From contig NZ_BOOP01000008.1 in the NCBI RefSeq assembly GCF_016863295.1, positions 186,001 through 250,000 of the forward strand: a DNA stretch of 64,000 nucleotides, in the 5' to 3' direction. Below, in pieces: positions 10,352 to 18,590 of this stretch; position 1 is the first letter of the stretch, and the number at the start of each line of letters is the position of its first letter. Source of the stretch: Planotetraspora phitsanulokensis. Its GTDB lineage: Bacteria > Actinomycetota > Actinomycetes > Streptosporangiales > Streptosporangiaceae. The translations under genes were made by a program, and so were the position numbers. The notes beneath the pieces are model-generated. The model saw only the letters and a program-made list of their open reading frames with translations, had not been told where the DNA came from and did no database searches.

Positions 10352-10768
10352 TTGGCCAAGCGACCGCAGCTCACCGGGCGCGCGGCGATCCTCGCCGTGG
10401 TCGTGTGCGCGATCTCGATGAGCCTCGCCTACCCCATCCGGGAGTACGTCGCGCAGCGGCGGCAGATCGCGCAGCTCGAACAGCAGCAGACCCAGGCGCT
10501 CAAGAACCTGCAGAAGCTCGAGGAGCGCCGCAGGCAGCTGGAGGACCCGGAGTACATCAAGCGCCAGGCCAAGGAGCGGCTCCACTACTGCGAGCCCGGC
10601 GCCAAGTGCTTCGTGGTCCTCGACGCGGGCGACGGCAAGGCGGCCGCGAAGGCGGGGGCCAAGCCGAAGGAGAGGCCCCCGTGGTATCTCACCCTGTGGC
10701 AGTCGGTCGAAGTCGCGGACAGCGGCCGCGACGCCGTGCAGGCGGGTGTGGAGGCGGGCCAGGAGTGA
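10352..10768 (+). CDS. FtsB/DivIC-family septum formation initiator
   Basis: A 138-residue bitopic membrane protein with a TTG start preceded by a GGAAGGGG run. One membrane helix spans about residues 11-28 (AILAVVVCAISMSLAYPI) and is followed by a leucine/glutamine-rich coiled coil (QIAQLEQQQTQALKNLQKLE) and the family motif DPEYIKRQAKERLHYCEPGA. FtsB/DivIC proteins join FtsL and FtsQ in the divisome. Its position after eno is the usual one in actinobacteria. The Cys pair near residues 79 and 84 is unusual beside the generic family. Confidence 0.85.
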   Translation: MAKRPQLTGRAAILAVVVCAISMSLAYPIREYVAQRRQIAQLEQQQTQALKNLQKLEERRRQLEDPEYIKRQAKERLHYCEPGAKCFVVLDAGDGKAAAKAGAKPKERPPWYLTLWQSVEVADSGRDAVQAGVEAGQE

Positions 10769-10785
10769 CGGCGAGGAGTTCGACA

Positions 10786-11298
10786 GTGGTGGATCAGGCC
10801 GATCTGGCCGCGGTGGAGGCCCAGCTCGGGCGTTCGCCGCGCGGAGTCCGGGCCGTGGCGCACAGGTGCCCCTGTGGCCGGCCTGACGTGCTGGAGACGG
10901 CCCCGCGCCTGCCCGACGGATCGCCGTTCCCCACGCTGTTCTATCTGACCTGTCCCAAGGCGGCGTCGGCCATCGGCACGCTGGAGTCGTCGGGCCTGAT
11001 GAAGCTCATGCAGGCCAGGCTGGCGGACGATCCCGAGCTGGCCGCGGCGTACCTGGCGGCCCACGAGGACTACCTCGCCCGGCGCGATCAGGCCGCGAGC
11101 GAGGACGGCCTGGAGCCGCTTCCCCGTGACATGCAGACCGCCGGCGGCATGCCCGGCCGGGTCAAGTGCCTGCACGCGCTGGTCGCCCACGAACTGGCCG
11201 TCCCGGGAGCCAACCCGCTCGGCAGGGAGGCCCTCGACGCTCTGCCCGAATGGTGGGCCGAAGGGCCCTGCGTCGAAGCCGAAGGGGAGCAGGCATGA
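10786..11298 (+). CDS. DUF501 domain protein
   Basis: A 170-residue protein of the DUF501 family, conserved in actinobacteria between the ftsB-like gene and ppx. Recognisable parts are VEAQLGRSPRGVRAVAHRCPC near the start, PDGSPFPTLFYLTCP, and GGMPGRVKCLHALVAHELA in the second half. The paired Cys and His residues may bind metal, but the function is unknown. I prefer the GTG at 10786 because GAGGAG at 10773-10778 is 7 bases upstream; a GTG at 10765 overlapping the previous stop is possible. The stop overlaps the ppx start (ATGA). Confidence 0.82.
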   Translation: MVDQADLAAVEAQLGRSPRGVRAVAHRCPCGRPDVLETAPRLPDGSPFPTLFYLTCPKAASAIGTLESSGLMKLMQARLADDPELAAAYLAAHEDYLARRDQAASEDGLEPLPRDMQTAGGMPGRVKCLHALVAHELAVPGANPLGREALDALPEWWAEGPCVEAEGEQA

Positions 11299-12221
11299 GG
11301 GTCGCGGCCGTCGACTGCGGCACGAACTCGGTCCGCCTTCTCATCGCGGACGTCTCGCCGGAGACGGGCGAACTGACCGACGTCGAGCGGCGGATGGAGA
11401 TCGTCCGGCTGGGCCAGGGCGTCGACCGCACCGGACGGCTCGCGCCCGAGGCCCTGGAGCGCACGTTCACGGCGATGCGGAGCTACGCCAAGCTCATCGC
11501 CGAGCACGCCGGGCCGTCGGCATGGATGCCGGTCCGGGTCGTGGCCACGTCCGCGACCAGGGACGCGTCCAACCGGAGCGAGTTCGTGGCCGGGGTCGCC
11601 GAGATCTTCGGCGTTGAACCCGAGGTGGTGACGGGCGAGGAGGAGGCCGGGCTCTCCTTCACCGGCGCCACGAGAGGTCACGACACCGGTGAGCCTCCGT
11701 ACCTCGTGGTGGACATCGGCGGCGGGTCGACCGAGTTCGTGGTCGGGTCCGGCGCCGTCGAGGGTGCGCTGTCGGTGGACATCGGCTGCGTACGGCTGAC
11801 CGAACGGCACCTCAAGGGGGATCCGCCGCAGCCGGAGACGGTGGAGGCGTCGATCGCGGACATCGAGGCGGCCATGGACCGGGTCGAGGCCGTCGTGCCG
11901 GTCAGGGACGCGCGGACCCTGGTCGGGCTCGCGGGTTCGGTCACCACGGTCGCGGGGATCGCCCTCGGCCTGCCCGCCTACGACCCCGCGAGGATCCACC
12001 ACTCCCGCATCCCCGCCGCTCAGGTCCACGAGGTCTCCGCCCGGTTGCTGGAGATGACCCGGGACGAGCGCGCGGCCATCCCGGTCATGCACCCGGGCAG
12101 GGTGGACGTCATCGGCGCGGGCGCGCTGATCCTCGACCGCATCGTCCGGCGGTACGGCTTCGCCGAGGTGGTCGTCAGCGAGCACGACATCCTCGACGGG
12201 ATCGCCTGGTCCCTCGTCTGA
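11295..12221 (+). CDS. ppx: Exopolyphosphatase (Ppx/GppA family)
   Basis: A 308-residue Ppx/GppA phosphatase of the short actinobacterial type that acts on polyphosphate or pppGpp. The ASKHA-fold motifs are AAVDCGTNSVRLLIADV at the N-terminus, SATRDASNRSEF, the catalytic Glu region TGEEEAGLSFTGAT (about residues 112-125), and the phosphate loop VVDIGGGSTEFV (about 137-148). The ATG overlaps the DUF501 stop by 4 bases, so the two are translationally coupled. M. tuberculosis has the same order. Confidence 0.93.
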   Translation: MRVAAVDCGTNSVRLLIADVSPETGELTDVERRMEIVRLGQGVDRTGRLAPEALERTFTAMRSYAKLIAEHAGPSAWMPVRVVATSATRDASNRSEFVAGVAEIFGVEPEVVTGEEEAGLSFTGATRGHDTGEPPYLVVDIGGGSTEFVVGSGAVEGALSVDIGCVRLTERHLKGDPPQPETVEASIADIEAAMDRVEAVVPVRDARTLVGLAGSVTTVAGIALGLPAYDPARIHHSRIPAAQVHEVSARLLEMTRDERAAIPVMHPGRVDVIGAGALILDRIVRRYGFAEVVVSEHDILDGIAWSLV

Positions 12222-12252
12222 CCTGCGCGTCTGCAGACGCGTCGTGAAGATC

Positions 12253-12282
12253 TTGCCGCTATTACGCAATGCGTAGTACTGT
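12253..12282 (+). promoter_or_regulatory. Promoter of the padR gene with palindromic operator in the spacer
   Basis: TTGCCG (12253-12258) and TACTGT (12277-12282) form -35 and -10 boxes 18 bases apart. The perfect palindrome TACGCAATGCGTA (12263-12275) fills the spacer. The expected transcription start is at or next to the GTG at 12290, so the mRNA is probably leaderless, and no Shine-Dalgarno sequence is present. The palindrome is the natural operator for the PadR protein encoded just downstream. Confidence 0.7.
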
Positions 12283-12289
12283 GCGTCGC

Positions 12290-12616
12290 GTGGACAGCAG
12301 CCAGCTCCTCAAGGGAGTCCTCGATGTCGCCGTCCTCGCGGTGCTCGCCAAGCGGGACAGCTACGGCTATGACGTCGTGCGCAGTCTGCGCGAGGCCGGC
12401 CTGGAGGACGTGGGCGACGCCTCGGTGTACGGCACGCTGCGCCGGCTCTTCAAGGCCGGGGCGCTCAATTCCTACGTGGTCGCCTCCGACGAGGGCCCGC
12501 ACCGCAAGTACTACGGCCTGAACGATGTGGGCAGATCGCTGCTCACCTCGTCGTCCGCGGCGTGGACCTCGTTCGCCGCCACCATGAACGGCCTGCTCAA
12601 GGAGGTTGCCCCATGA
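12290..12616 (+). CDS. PadR-family transcriptional regulator
   Basis: A 108-residue PadR winged-helix repressor. The body reads LLKGVLDVAVLAVLAKRDSY then GYDVVRSLREAGL, the winged helix DASVYGTLRRLFKAGAL, and the wing DEGPHRKYYGLNDVGR. I chose the GTG at 12290, which sits about 7 bases after a good -10 box; an ATG at 12269 lies inside the operator palindrome and is unlikely. The stop overlaps the next ATG (ATGA). PadR genes coupled to HAAS/DUF1700 membrane genes are common and often respond to envelope conditions. Confidence 0.9.
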   Translation: MDSSQLLKGVLDVAVLAVLAKRDSYGYDVVRSLREAGLEDVGDASVYGTLRRLFKAGALNSYVVASDEGPHRKYYGLNDVGRSLLTSSSAAWTSFAATMNGLLKEVAP

Positions 12617-13671
12617 CCGTCCCCCCGCTGACTCCGGCCGCTTACGCACAGGCGGTGCGCGAGGCGCTCGCCGACCTGCCCGTCGCCGAGCGGGAGGAGA
12701 TGCTCGAGGACCTCGACGACCATCTCGCGGAGGTGGCCGCCGAGCCCGGCATGACCCTGGAGGACCACCTCGGCTCCCCCGAGGCGTACGCCGCGGAGTT
12801 GCGGGCCGCCTACGGGGGCAGGCCCGCCCGACCGCGCCGACGTCTCGGCGCCCAGGTGCGCACCAGGGCCACCGGCCTCCTCGGTACGGCCCACGCCCGC
12901 CTGCTGCAGCTGCCGCCGTATCGGCAGGCGGCGGCCTTCGCGCCCGAGTTACGGCCTGCCTGGTGGGTCCTGCGCGGCTACGCGGCCGCGCTGCTCATCC
13001 TGTCCGGGATCGGGCCGCGCCGGCTGGTTCCCGGAGACGTGGTGGCGTGGGTGTTCACCCTCGCTCTGGTCTGGGCGTCCGTCTGGGCCGGGCGACGGAC
13101 CGTGCCCGGCGTCGCCGGATGGGGAAGGGCTGCGCTGATCGCGGCCAACGCCGTCGCCGCGATCGTGGTGCTGGCCAGCCTGGCCGATCCGCCGATGCAG
13201 AGCTCGGGGGAGGTCGCCTTCGACTACGGCGTGCCTCGTCCGTACGACGTGCGGGTCGAGGATGTCGCCACTCTCGGCGGCGGCGACGTCTACAACATCA
13301 TTCCCTACGACAAGGACGGCGCGCCTCTGCACGATGTGCGGCTGTACGACCAGGACGGCAGGCCGATCACCACCGACCCGGAGTCGTACGGCCGGTCGAT
13401 CGCGGTCCCCTGCGGGGGTGAGCCGCCCATGCGCAACGCCTATCCGCTGCCGCTCACGCCGGAGTCGCCGGACGGGCTGGTCGGCGAGAAGACCCCGGCG
13501 TGCGTCATGCCGACGCCGACGCCGTCGGCTGCCGTCACGCCGTCGCCGGACGGTTCCCCTTCGGCGGACGCGACCGGTGCTCCGTCGGCGGACGCCACAC
13601 CGTCCCCGGGAGCCACGCCGTCTCCCTCTGTGTCGCCCTCCGCGTCACCCTCGAAGGCGGACGGGAAGTGA
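12613..13671 (+). CDS. HAAS/DUF1700-domain membrane protein with Ser/Thr/Pro-rich tail
   Basis: A 352-residue protein coupled to padR by an ATGA overlap. The N-terminal HAAS helical domain reads YAQAVREALADLPVAEREEM then LEDLDDHLAEV. Four hydrophobic segments follow between about residues 115 and 200. An outer domain then leads to a Pro/Ser/Ala-rich tail of about 60 residues. HAAS domains are thought to be the sensor partner of PadR regulators. Codon 113 (12949-12951) is a rare TTA. The 3' end overlaps the convergent P450 gene by 27 bases. Confidence 0.75.
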   Translation: MTVPPLTPAAYAQAVREALADLPVAEREEMLEDLDDHLAEVAAEPGMTLEDHLGSPEAYAAELRAAYGGRPARPRRRLGAQVRTRATGLLGTAHARLLQLPPYRQAAAFAPELRPAWWVLRGYAAALLILSGIGPRRLVPGDVVAWVFTLALVWASVWAGRRTVPGVAGWGRAALIAANAVAAIVVLASLADPPMQSSGEVAFDYGVPRPYDVRVEDVATLGGGDVYNIIPYDKDGAPLHDVRLYDQDGRPITTDPESYGRSIAVPCGGEPPMRNAYPLPLTPESPDGLVGEKTPACVMPTPTPSAAVTPSPDGSPSADATGAPSADATPSPGATPSPSVSPSASPSKADGK

Positions 13672-14868
13672 GAACAGGCCCCGCATGATGGTGCTCGGCC
13701 ACCAGGTCAGCCCATCCAGGTCGGCAGCGGGGGCGAGATCGGGGAACCGGCGGAGCACGGTGCCGATGGCCACCTCCGCCTCGACCTTCGCGAGGGCCGC
13801 GCCGACGCAGTAGTGCGGTCCGCGTCCGAACGCGAGATGCGGTTCGCCGATCCTGCCGGGGGAGAAGGCGTCGGGGTCGGGGAACACGGAAGGGTCCCGG
13901 TTGGCCGCGAGCAGGGACACCAGGATCGGCTCTCCGGGGAGCATCTCCTGCCCGCCGATGACGACGGGTTCGGTGGGGAAGCGCCAGGTGGCGTTTCGCA
14001 CCGGCCCGTCGTAGCGGAGCATCTCGTCGACGACGTCGGGGAGCAGGGAGGGGTCGGCGCGGAGCGCGGCGAGCTGGTCCGGGTGGCGTAAGAGCGCGAA
14101 AAGCCCGTTGCCGATCAGCGCGACCGTCGTCTCGTGGCCCGCGATGAGCAGCAGGAACGCCGTCGACGTCAGCTCGTCGGCATCGATCTCGCCCCTGTTG
14201 GAGCGCCGGACGAGCTCCGTCAGCAGGTCGTCGCCCGGCCGGGTGCGCTTGAGCGTGACGAGGTCGCTCAGGAACTTCTCCAGCCCGTCGGTGGCACGGG
14301 AGATCTCTTCGATCTCGGACGCCGCCGCCGAGTCGATCACCGACGCGAGGTGGTGGAAGGCCTCGCGGTCCTCCTCGGGGACGCCGAGCAGGTCGCAGAT
14401 GATCGTGATCGGCAGCGGGTAGGCGAGGTCGGCGACCAGGTCGGCCTCCTCGCCGTCCAGGCGGTCGAGCAGGTCGTCGGTCACCTCCTGCGCGCGGGAT
14501 CGCAGGCCCTCCATGCGCCGGGGGGTGAAGGTGGCACTGACCAGCCGCCGGAGCCGGGAGTGGTCCTCGCCGTCCACGTTGATCATGTGCCGTGCGAGGG
14601 AGGGGCGGTGGTCCAGCGGCAGCCCGAGGCTCGCCGCGCGCCATTCGGGCGAGCCCGACGCCGGGTCCTTGGACAGGGACGGGTGGGTGAGCGCCGCCAC
14701 GGCGTCCTCGTAACGGGTGACCAGCCAGGCCTCGCATCCCGGCAGCGGGACTTTGGTGACGGGGGAGTTGCGCCGCAGCCAGGCGAACGCGGGATAGGGA
14801 TCGGCGTCGAAGGCGGGGCCGAACAGCGGGGGGAACGAGTCGGTAGACACGGCCGAGTACGTACCCAT
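13645..14868 (-). CDS. Cytochrome P450
   Basis: A 407-residue soluble bacterial P450. The heme-thiolate loop is FGRGPHYCVG with Cys near residue 354. The I-helix oxygen-activation motif is AGHETT (243-248) and the K-helix ExxR is in DEMLRYDGPVR. The N-terminal half carries EDHSRLRRLVSATFTPRRME, typical of CYP105/107-like enzymes. No ferredoxin or reductase gene is adjacent, and the substrate is unknown. The start at 14868 lacks a clear ribosome site; a GTG seven codons in is an alternative. Confidence 0.93.
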   Translation of the reverse strand: MGTYSAVSTDSFPPLFGPAFDADPYPAFAWLRRNSPVTKVPLPGCEAWLVTRYEDAVAALTHPSLSKDPASGSPEWRAASLGLPLDHRPSLARHMINVDGEDHSRLRRLVSATFTPRRMEGLRSRAQEVTDDLLDRLDGEEADLVADLAYPLPITIICDLLGVPEEDREAFHHLASVIDSAAASEIEEISRATDGLEKFLSDLVTLKRTRPGDDLLTELVRRSNRGEIDADELTSTAFLLLIAGHETTVALIGNGLFALLRHPDQLAALRADPSLLPDVVDEMLRYDGPVRNATWRFPTEPVVIGGQEMLPGEPILVSLLAANRDPSVFPDPDAFSPGRIGEPHLAFGRGPHYCVGAALAKVEAEVAIGTVLRRFPDLAPAADLDGLTWWPSTIMRGLFSLPVRLRG

Positions 14869-14964
14869 CTGGCGTACCGGGGAAAGTCGTGAAGAAAGGG
14901 CGATTCCCGGTGATCAGCGAGACCGCGGCGACGTCGCCGGTGCTCGGCTGGCACGATCGGACTC

Positions 14965-15801
14965 ATGAGTCGTGTACCTCCCGGAACCGGTTGGCCGGAC
15001 GATCCCGCCCGGCCCGACACCCCTGTCGCGCACGATCCTCTGGAGGTCGCCGCGCTGGCGGCGGACAGCGGGACCCTGGCGGAGCTGACCGCCCGGCAGT
15101 CGGTGTGCCGGGCCTGCCCGCGACTGGTGGAGTGGCGGGAGTCCGTCGCCGACGTCAAGCGTCGGGCCTTCGCGGAGGAGACCTACTGGGGCCGTCCCGT
15201 CGCCGGATGGGGAGACGACCGGCCGCACACCCTCATCGTGGGACTGGCGCCCGCCGCGCACGGCGGGAACCGCACCGGCCGGATCTTCACGGGCGATCGC
15301 AGCGGCGACTGGCTCTTCGCGTCGCTGTACCGCACCGGCCTCGCCGTACAGGAGACCAGCGTCCGCGCAGGCGATGGCCAGCGGCTGGTCGGCGCGAGGA
15401 TGATGGCGGCGGTCCGGTGCGCGCCGCCCGCCAACAAGCCGACGACCGAGGAGCGCGACTCGTGCTTCCCGTGGCTCACCCGCGAGCTCGCCCTGGTGGC
15501 CGAGTCCACCCGCGTCGTCGTGGCGCTCGGAGGCTTCGCCTGGCAGGCGGTGTGGCCGGCGTTGCGCGCGGCCGGGTTCACGCTGCCCTCACGGCGGCCG
15601 CCCTTCGGCCACGGGGTTGAGGTCCCCCTGTCGTACGGCAAGGCGCCCGTGACGCTGCTTGGCTGCTATCACCCGAGTCAGCAGAACACGTTCACGGGGC
15701 GGGTCACCGCGCCGATGCTGGACGCGGTGTTCGCCCGGGCGGTGGAGCTGGCGGCAGCCGCAGGTCAGGTCCCCGCTCACACCGCCGACGACCGCTTGTG
15801 A
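14965..15801 (+). CDS. Family 5 uracil-DNA glycosylase (UdgB-like)
   Basis: A 278-residue iron-sulfur uracil-DNA glycosylase that starts base excision repair. The active-site motif [19 protein letters not shown] (about residues 92-110) has the Ala in place of the catalytic Asp that marks family 5 rather than family 4. The second motif is CYHPSQQN (about 232-239). Cysteines in [18 protein letters not shown] and CYHP are placed to hold the 4Fe-4S cluster. Its stop codon lies inside the first Rex-type box of the ndh leader. Confidence 0.9.
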   Translation: MSRVPPGTGWPDDPARPDTPVAHDPLEVAALAADSGTLAELTARQSVCRACPRLVEWRESVADVKRRAFAEETYWGRPVAGWGDDRPHTLIVGLAPAAHGGNRTGRIFTGDRSGDWLFASLYRTGLAVQETSVRAGDGQRLVGARMMAAVRCAPPANKPTTEERDSCFPWLTRELALVAESTRVVVALGGFAWQAVWPALRAAGFTLPSRRPPFGHGVEVPLSYGKAPVTLLGCYHPSQQNTFTGRVTAPMLDAVFARAVELAAAAGQVPAHTADDRL

Positions 15802-15830
15802 ATGCTTTCACGAATGTGAAGTCGGTCACG
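15796..15830 (+). promoter_or_regulatory. Two adjacent Rex-type operators (distal pair) upstream of ndh
   Basis: Site 1 (15796-15813) reads TTGTGAATGCTTTCACGA, matching the Rex consensus TTGTGAANNNNTTCACAA at all but one arm position. Site 1b (15815-15830) reads TGTGAAGTCGGTCACG, two mismatches from the 16-base core. Site 1 overlaps the stop codon of the glycosylase gene. Rex is the NADH/NAD+-responsive repressor of respiratory genes. Confidence 0.75.
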
Positions 15831-15917
15831 AAGGAAAATTCTCTCGATCTTCGCTTTGAAAGAAGTCGCTGACCAGGCTGTTTCGGAAATTTGTGGAGTT
15901 GTTTCGCTCTGAGCGGA

Positions 15918-15964
15918 TTGGTGTGATGTCATCTCGTGACGTAACCTTGTGAATGCTTTCACAA
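15918..15964 (+). promoter_or_regulatory. ndh promoter with perfect Rex operator
   Basis: TTGGTG (15918-15923) and TAACCT (15942-15947) are a plausible -35/-10 pair 18 bases apart. Starting on the last base of the -10 box, 15947-15964 reads TTGTGAATGCTTTCACAA, a perfect palindrome identical to the Rex operator consensus. A repressor bound here would cover the transcription start. This predicts derepression of ndh when NADH rises. The distal pair of sites is about 150 bases upstream. Confidence 0.8.
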
Positions 15965-15992
15965 GCAATCGAGGCACGAAGGGCGATCCCTG

Positions 15993-17321
15993 GTGAACGG
16001 CAAGTCGAAGCACATTGTCATCGTCGGCGGTGGATACGTGGGCCTCTACACCAGCCTGCGCCTCCAGCGCACGCTCCGTCGTGAGCTGCGGGACGGGAGC
16101 GTGCGTATCACGCTCATCGATCCGCAGTCCTACATGACCTACCAGCCGTTCCTCCCGGAGGCCGCGGCCGGCAACATCTCTCCCCGCCACGTGGTGGCCC
16201 CGCTGCGCCGGGTGCTTCCCAAGGTCAGGATCCTCAACGGCAAGGTCTCCAAGGTCCACCACGAGGCCAGGACCGTGACCTTCGAGCCCGCCGTCGGCCA
16301 GGCGCGGGAGATCGAGTACGACATCATCGTCATGGCCGCGGGCTCCATCTCGCGCACGCTGCCGATTCCCGGCCTGGCGGACGCCGCGATCGGCTTCAAG
16401 ACCGTCGGTGAGGCCATCGCGCTGCGCAACCGCGTGCTGGCCCTGCTCGACCGGGCCGAGTCGAGCGAGGACGAGGAGGTGCGCCGCCGCGCGCTGACCT
16501 TCGTCGTGGTCGGCGGCGGCTTCGCGGGCATCGAGGCGCTGGCCGAGCTCGAGGACATGACCGAGGACGCGATCAAGTACTACCCGAGCATCCAGCAGAA
16601 GGACCTCCGCTGGGTCCTCATCGAGGCGAGCGACCGCATCCTGCCCGAGGTCGGCCCCGAGATGGGCGAGTGGACGGCGGAGGAGCTCCGCGCGCGCGGC
16701 ATCGAGCTCAAGATGAAGACCCTCCTCAAGTCCTGCGAGGGCGGCCTGGTCAAGACCTCGGACGGGGACGTCTTCGAGTCCGCCACGATCGTCTGGACGG
16801 CCGGCGTCAAGCCGAGCCCGGTCGTCAACTCCGGCGACCTGCCGCTCGACGAGCGCGGCCGGATCATGACCACGACCCGCCTGACGGTGACCGGGGTCAA
16901 GGACGCCTTCGCGGCCGGTGACGTCGCCGGTGTGCCCGACATGACCAACCCGGGCAAGTACTGCGCGCCCAACGCCCAGCACGCCGTCCGCCAGTCCAAG
17001 GTCCTGGGCGACAACATCACGGCCTACCTGCGCGGGGGGAAGCTGAAGGACTACCGGCACAAGTACGCCGGATCGGTCGCCGGCCTGGGGCTCCACAAGG
17101 GCGTCGCGAACGTCTACGGGGTCAAGCTCCGCGGGATCCCGGCGTGGTTCATGCACAGGACGTATCATCTGTCGCGGGTGCCTACGGTGAACCGCAAGGT
17201 CCGCGTGGTGGCCGACTGGACGTTGTCGTTGTTCTTCAAGAGGGAGACGGTCTCGCTCGGCGAGCTCGAGCACCCCCGCGACGTGTTCAGGGCCGCCGCC
17301 AAGAGCGGTCCCGCACGGTAG
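15993..17321 (+). CDS. ndh: Type II NADH dehydrogenase (NADH:quinone oxidoreductase)
   Basis: A 442-residue NDH-2 that passes electrons from NADH to menaquinone without pumping protons. The FAD-binding Rossmann motif IVIVGGGYVGLYTSLRL is at the N-terminus, and the NADH-binding motif VVVGGGFAGIEALAELEDM is near residue 170. TIVWTAGVKPSPVVN and AFAAGDVAGVPDM are the conserved C-terminal FAD motifs. The C-terminal amphipathic region (PAWFMHRTYHLSRVPTVNRK) fits membrane attachment. The GTG at 15993 is preceded by a weak GAAGGG. Three Rex-type boxes upstream indicate redox control. Confidence 0.93.
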   Translation: MNGKSKHIVIVGGGYVGLYTSLRLQRTLRRELRDGSVRITLIDPQSYMTYQPFLPEAAAGNISPRHVVAPLRRVLPKVRILNGKVSKVHHEARTVTFEPAVGQAREIEYDIIVMAAGSISRTLPIPGLADAAIGFKTVGEAIALRNRVLALLDRAESSEDEEVRRRALTFVVVGGGFAGIEALAELEDMTEDAIKYYPSIQQKDLRWVLIEASDRILPEVGPEMGEWTAEELRARGIELKMKTLLKSCEGGLVKTSDGDVFESATIVWTAGVKPSPVVNSGDLPLDERGRIMTTTRLTVTGVKDAFAAGDVAGVPDMTNPGKYCAPNAQHAVRQSKVLGDNITAYLRGGKLKDYRHKYAGSVAGLGLHKGVANVYGVKLRGIPAWFMHRTYHLSRVPTVNRKVRVVADWTLSLFFKRETVSLGELEHPRDVFRAAAKSGPAR

Positions 17322-17333
17322 ATGCGTCACCGT

Positions 17334-17366
17334 ACGGCACGTGTTCCGTCGCGGGGCACGTGCCGT
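17334..17366 (+). terminator. Stem-loop after ndh
   Basis: ACGGCACGTG (17334-17343) and CACGTGCCGT (17357-17366) form a perfect 10 bp stem with a 13-base loop, starting 12 bases after the ndh stop. There is no T run, as is usual in this GC range. It probably ends ndh transcription. Confidence 0.6.
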
Positions 17367-17447
17367 CCGGCGCCCGGAGCACGATGCCGGCCACCCCTTC
17401 CGTCGGCGGTGCGGTCAGACGTGACTGCGACGGAGGGTGGGACGAAG

Positions 17448-18011
17448 GTGGGGCTCTACGCTGTAACGGTGATCGGGAGGGACAGCCCGGGCGCGGTCGC
17501 CGAGGTCACGCGAGCGGTCGCCGGTGGCGGCGCCATCGGTGACTCCTCGATGAGCCTGCTCGACGGCTATCTCACGATGACGCTCGTCGTCTCCGCCGGC
17601 CTGTCCGGCGACGTCCTCGGTGAGAACCTGACCCGCGGCATCCCCGGCCTGGCCGTCGCCGTGACGGATCTCGCCCGGCCACCGGTCACCCCGCCCACCG
17701 TGGCAGCCTCAGAAGGCGCACCGGCCTCACCCGGCTCTGGGGAGATCATGGACGCCGACCGGCTCGGCTACGCCCTCACCCTGCACGGCCCCTCCGGCAC
17801 CGACGCCCTTTCCGTGACCACCGGCCTGCTCGCCGAGGCGGGCTGCTCGGTCACCTCGATGACCACCAGGGTCGCCGGGAACCTGTTCGTCCTGGTCGCG
17901 GACGTCGAACTGCCCGCCCAGGCCGATGTGGCCTCGCTCATGCGCGCGATGGCCGCCGCCCTGGACGGATTCCGGATCGCCTTCCGGCCGGCCGACCCGG
18001 CGGTGATGTGA
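17448..18011 (+). CDS. Two-ACT-domain protein (GcvR-like)
   Basis: A 187-residue protein with two ACT domains. The first opens with LYAVTVIGRDSPGAVAEVTR and the second with YALTLHGPSGTDALSVTTG, joined by a Pro/Ala linker at about residues 78-103. ACT domains bind amino acids; tandem forms resemble the glycine cleavage repressor GcvR. I chose the GTG at 17448, but a GTG at 17421 is also in frame and neither has a well-spaced ribosome site. The stop overlaps the next ATG by one base (TGATG), so it is coupled to the deformylase-like gene. Confidence 0.72.
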   Translation: MGLYAVTVIGRDSPGAVAEVTRAVAGGGAIGDSSMSLLDGYLTMTLVVSAGLSGDVLGENLTRGIPGLAVAVTDLARPPVTPPTVAASEGAPASPGSGEIMDADRLGYALTLHGPSGTDALSVTTGLLAEAGCSVTSMTTRVAGNLFVLVADVELPAQADVASLMRAMAAALDGFRIAFRPADPAVM

Positions 18012-18544
18012 TGGAAGACGACAGCCGTACCTGTCTGATCGAGGGGGTGGTCACCGCGCCGCACAGCCTGCTCGTGACACCGGCGGCTTCGGTGGACCCG
18101 GCCGACGCCGTGGTGCCCGCCGTCGTGCGCCACCTCGTGGGGGCCATGCGGAGCATGCCGGGGTGCCGGGGCCTGACGGCTCCCCAGCTCGGCGTCGGAT
18201 GGCGGCTGATGTGCCTCGACGTCTCCGGCCATCCCTCGACCCGGTCGTGTTCGGGAGAACTGGTCATCGCCAACCCGGAGATCGTGGAGGCTGCCGACTG
18301 GGACGTGGCCCGCGAGGGCTGCGTGTCGGTGCCCGGTCTGGCCGCGGAGGTCGCCCGGGCCACCCAGATCACGGTCCAGGGCGTACGGCCGGGCACGGGC
18401 GAGCCGATGACGTTCCACGCCGACGCCTTCGAGGCCCGCTGCGTCCAGCATCAGATCGACCATCTGGACGGTCTGCTCTTCCTGGACCGGGTCGCCGGGA
18501 CGAGGGCCGTTCATGCTGTCCGGAAAGGGGGACAAGCGGCGTAA
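18011..18544 (+). CDS. Peptide deformylase-like protein with catalytic Glu replaced by Gln
   Basis: A 177-residue protein with all three peptide deformylase motifs in order. Motif 1 is GLTAPQLGVG (residues 54-63, normally GLAAPQ). Motif 2 is EGCVSVPG (102-109), with the metal-binding Cys kept. Motif 3 is QHQIDHLDG (146-154), where the family has HEIDH. The two His ligands remain, but the catalytic Glu is Gln at residue 148. Loss of this Glu abolishes or strongly lowers activity in studied deformylases, so it may act weakly, differently, or as a binding protein. It is coupled to the ACT protein and lies 46 bases from the tRNA. Confidence 0.82.
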   Translation: MEDDSRTCLIEGVVTAPHSLLVTPAASVDPADAVVPAVVRHLVGAMRSMPGCRGLTAPQLGVGWRLMCLDVSGHPSTRSCSGELVIANPEIVEAADWDVAREGCVSVPGLAAEVARATQITVQGVRPGTGEPMTFHADAFEARCVQHQIDHLDGLLFLDRVAGTRAVHAVRKGGQAA

Positions 18545-18555
18545 GGGCTAACCGG

Positions 18556-18584
18556 TTACAGATGAGTGATCCGTGGCATATGAT
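18556..18584 (+). promoter_or_regulatory. Promoter of the tRNA gene
   Basis: TTACAG (18556-18561) and TATGAT (18579-18584) are 17 bases apart and match the housekeeping consensus well. The tRNA begins 6 bases after the -10 box, so transcription would start at or very near the mature 5' end. It indicates that the tRNA is expressed on its own. Confidence 0.65.
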
Positions 18585-18590
18585 CGCGGC

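Noticed and set aside
13500-13671. A minisatellite in the HAAS gene tail
   Set aside because: The repeats are imperfect Ser/Pro/Ala codons in frame and are explained by the low-complexity protein tail.
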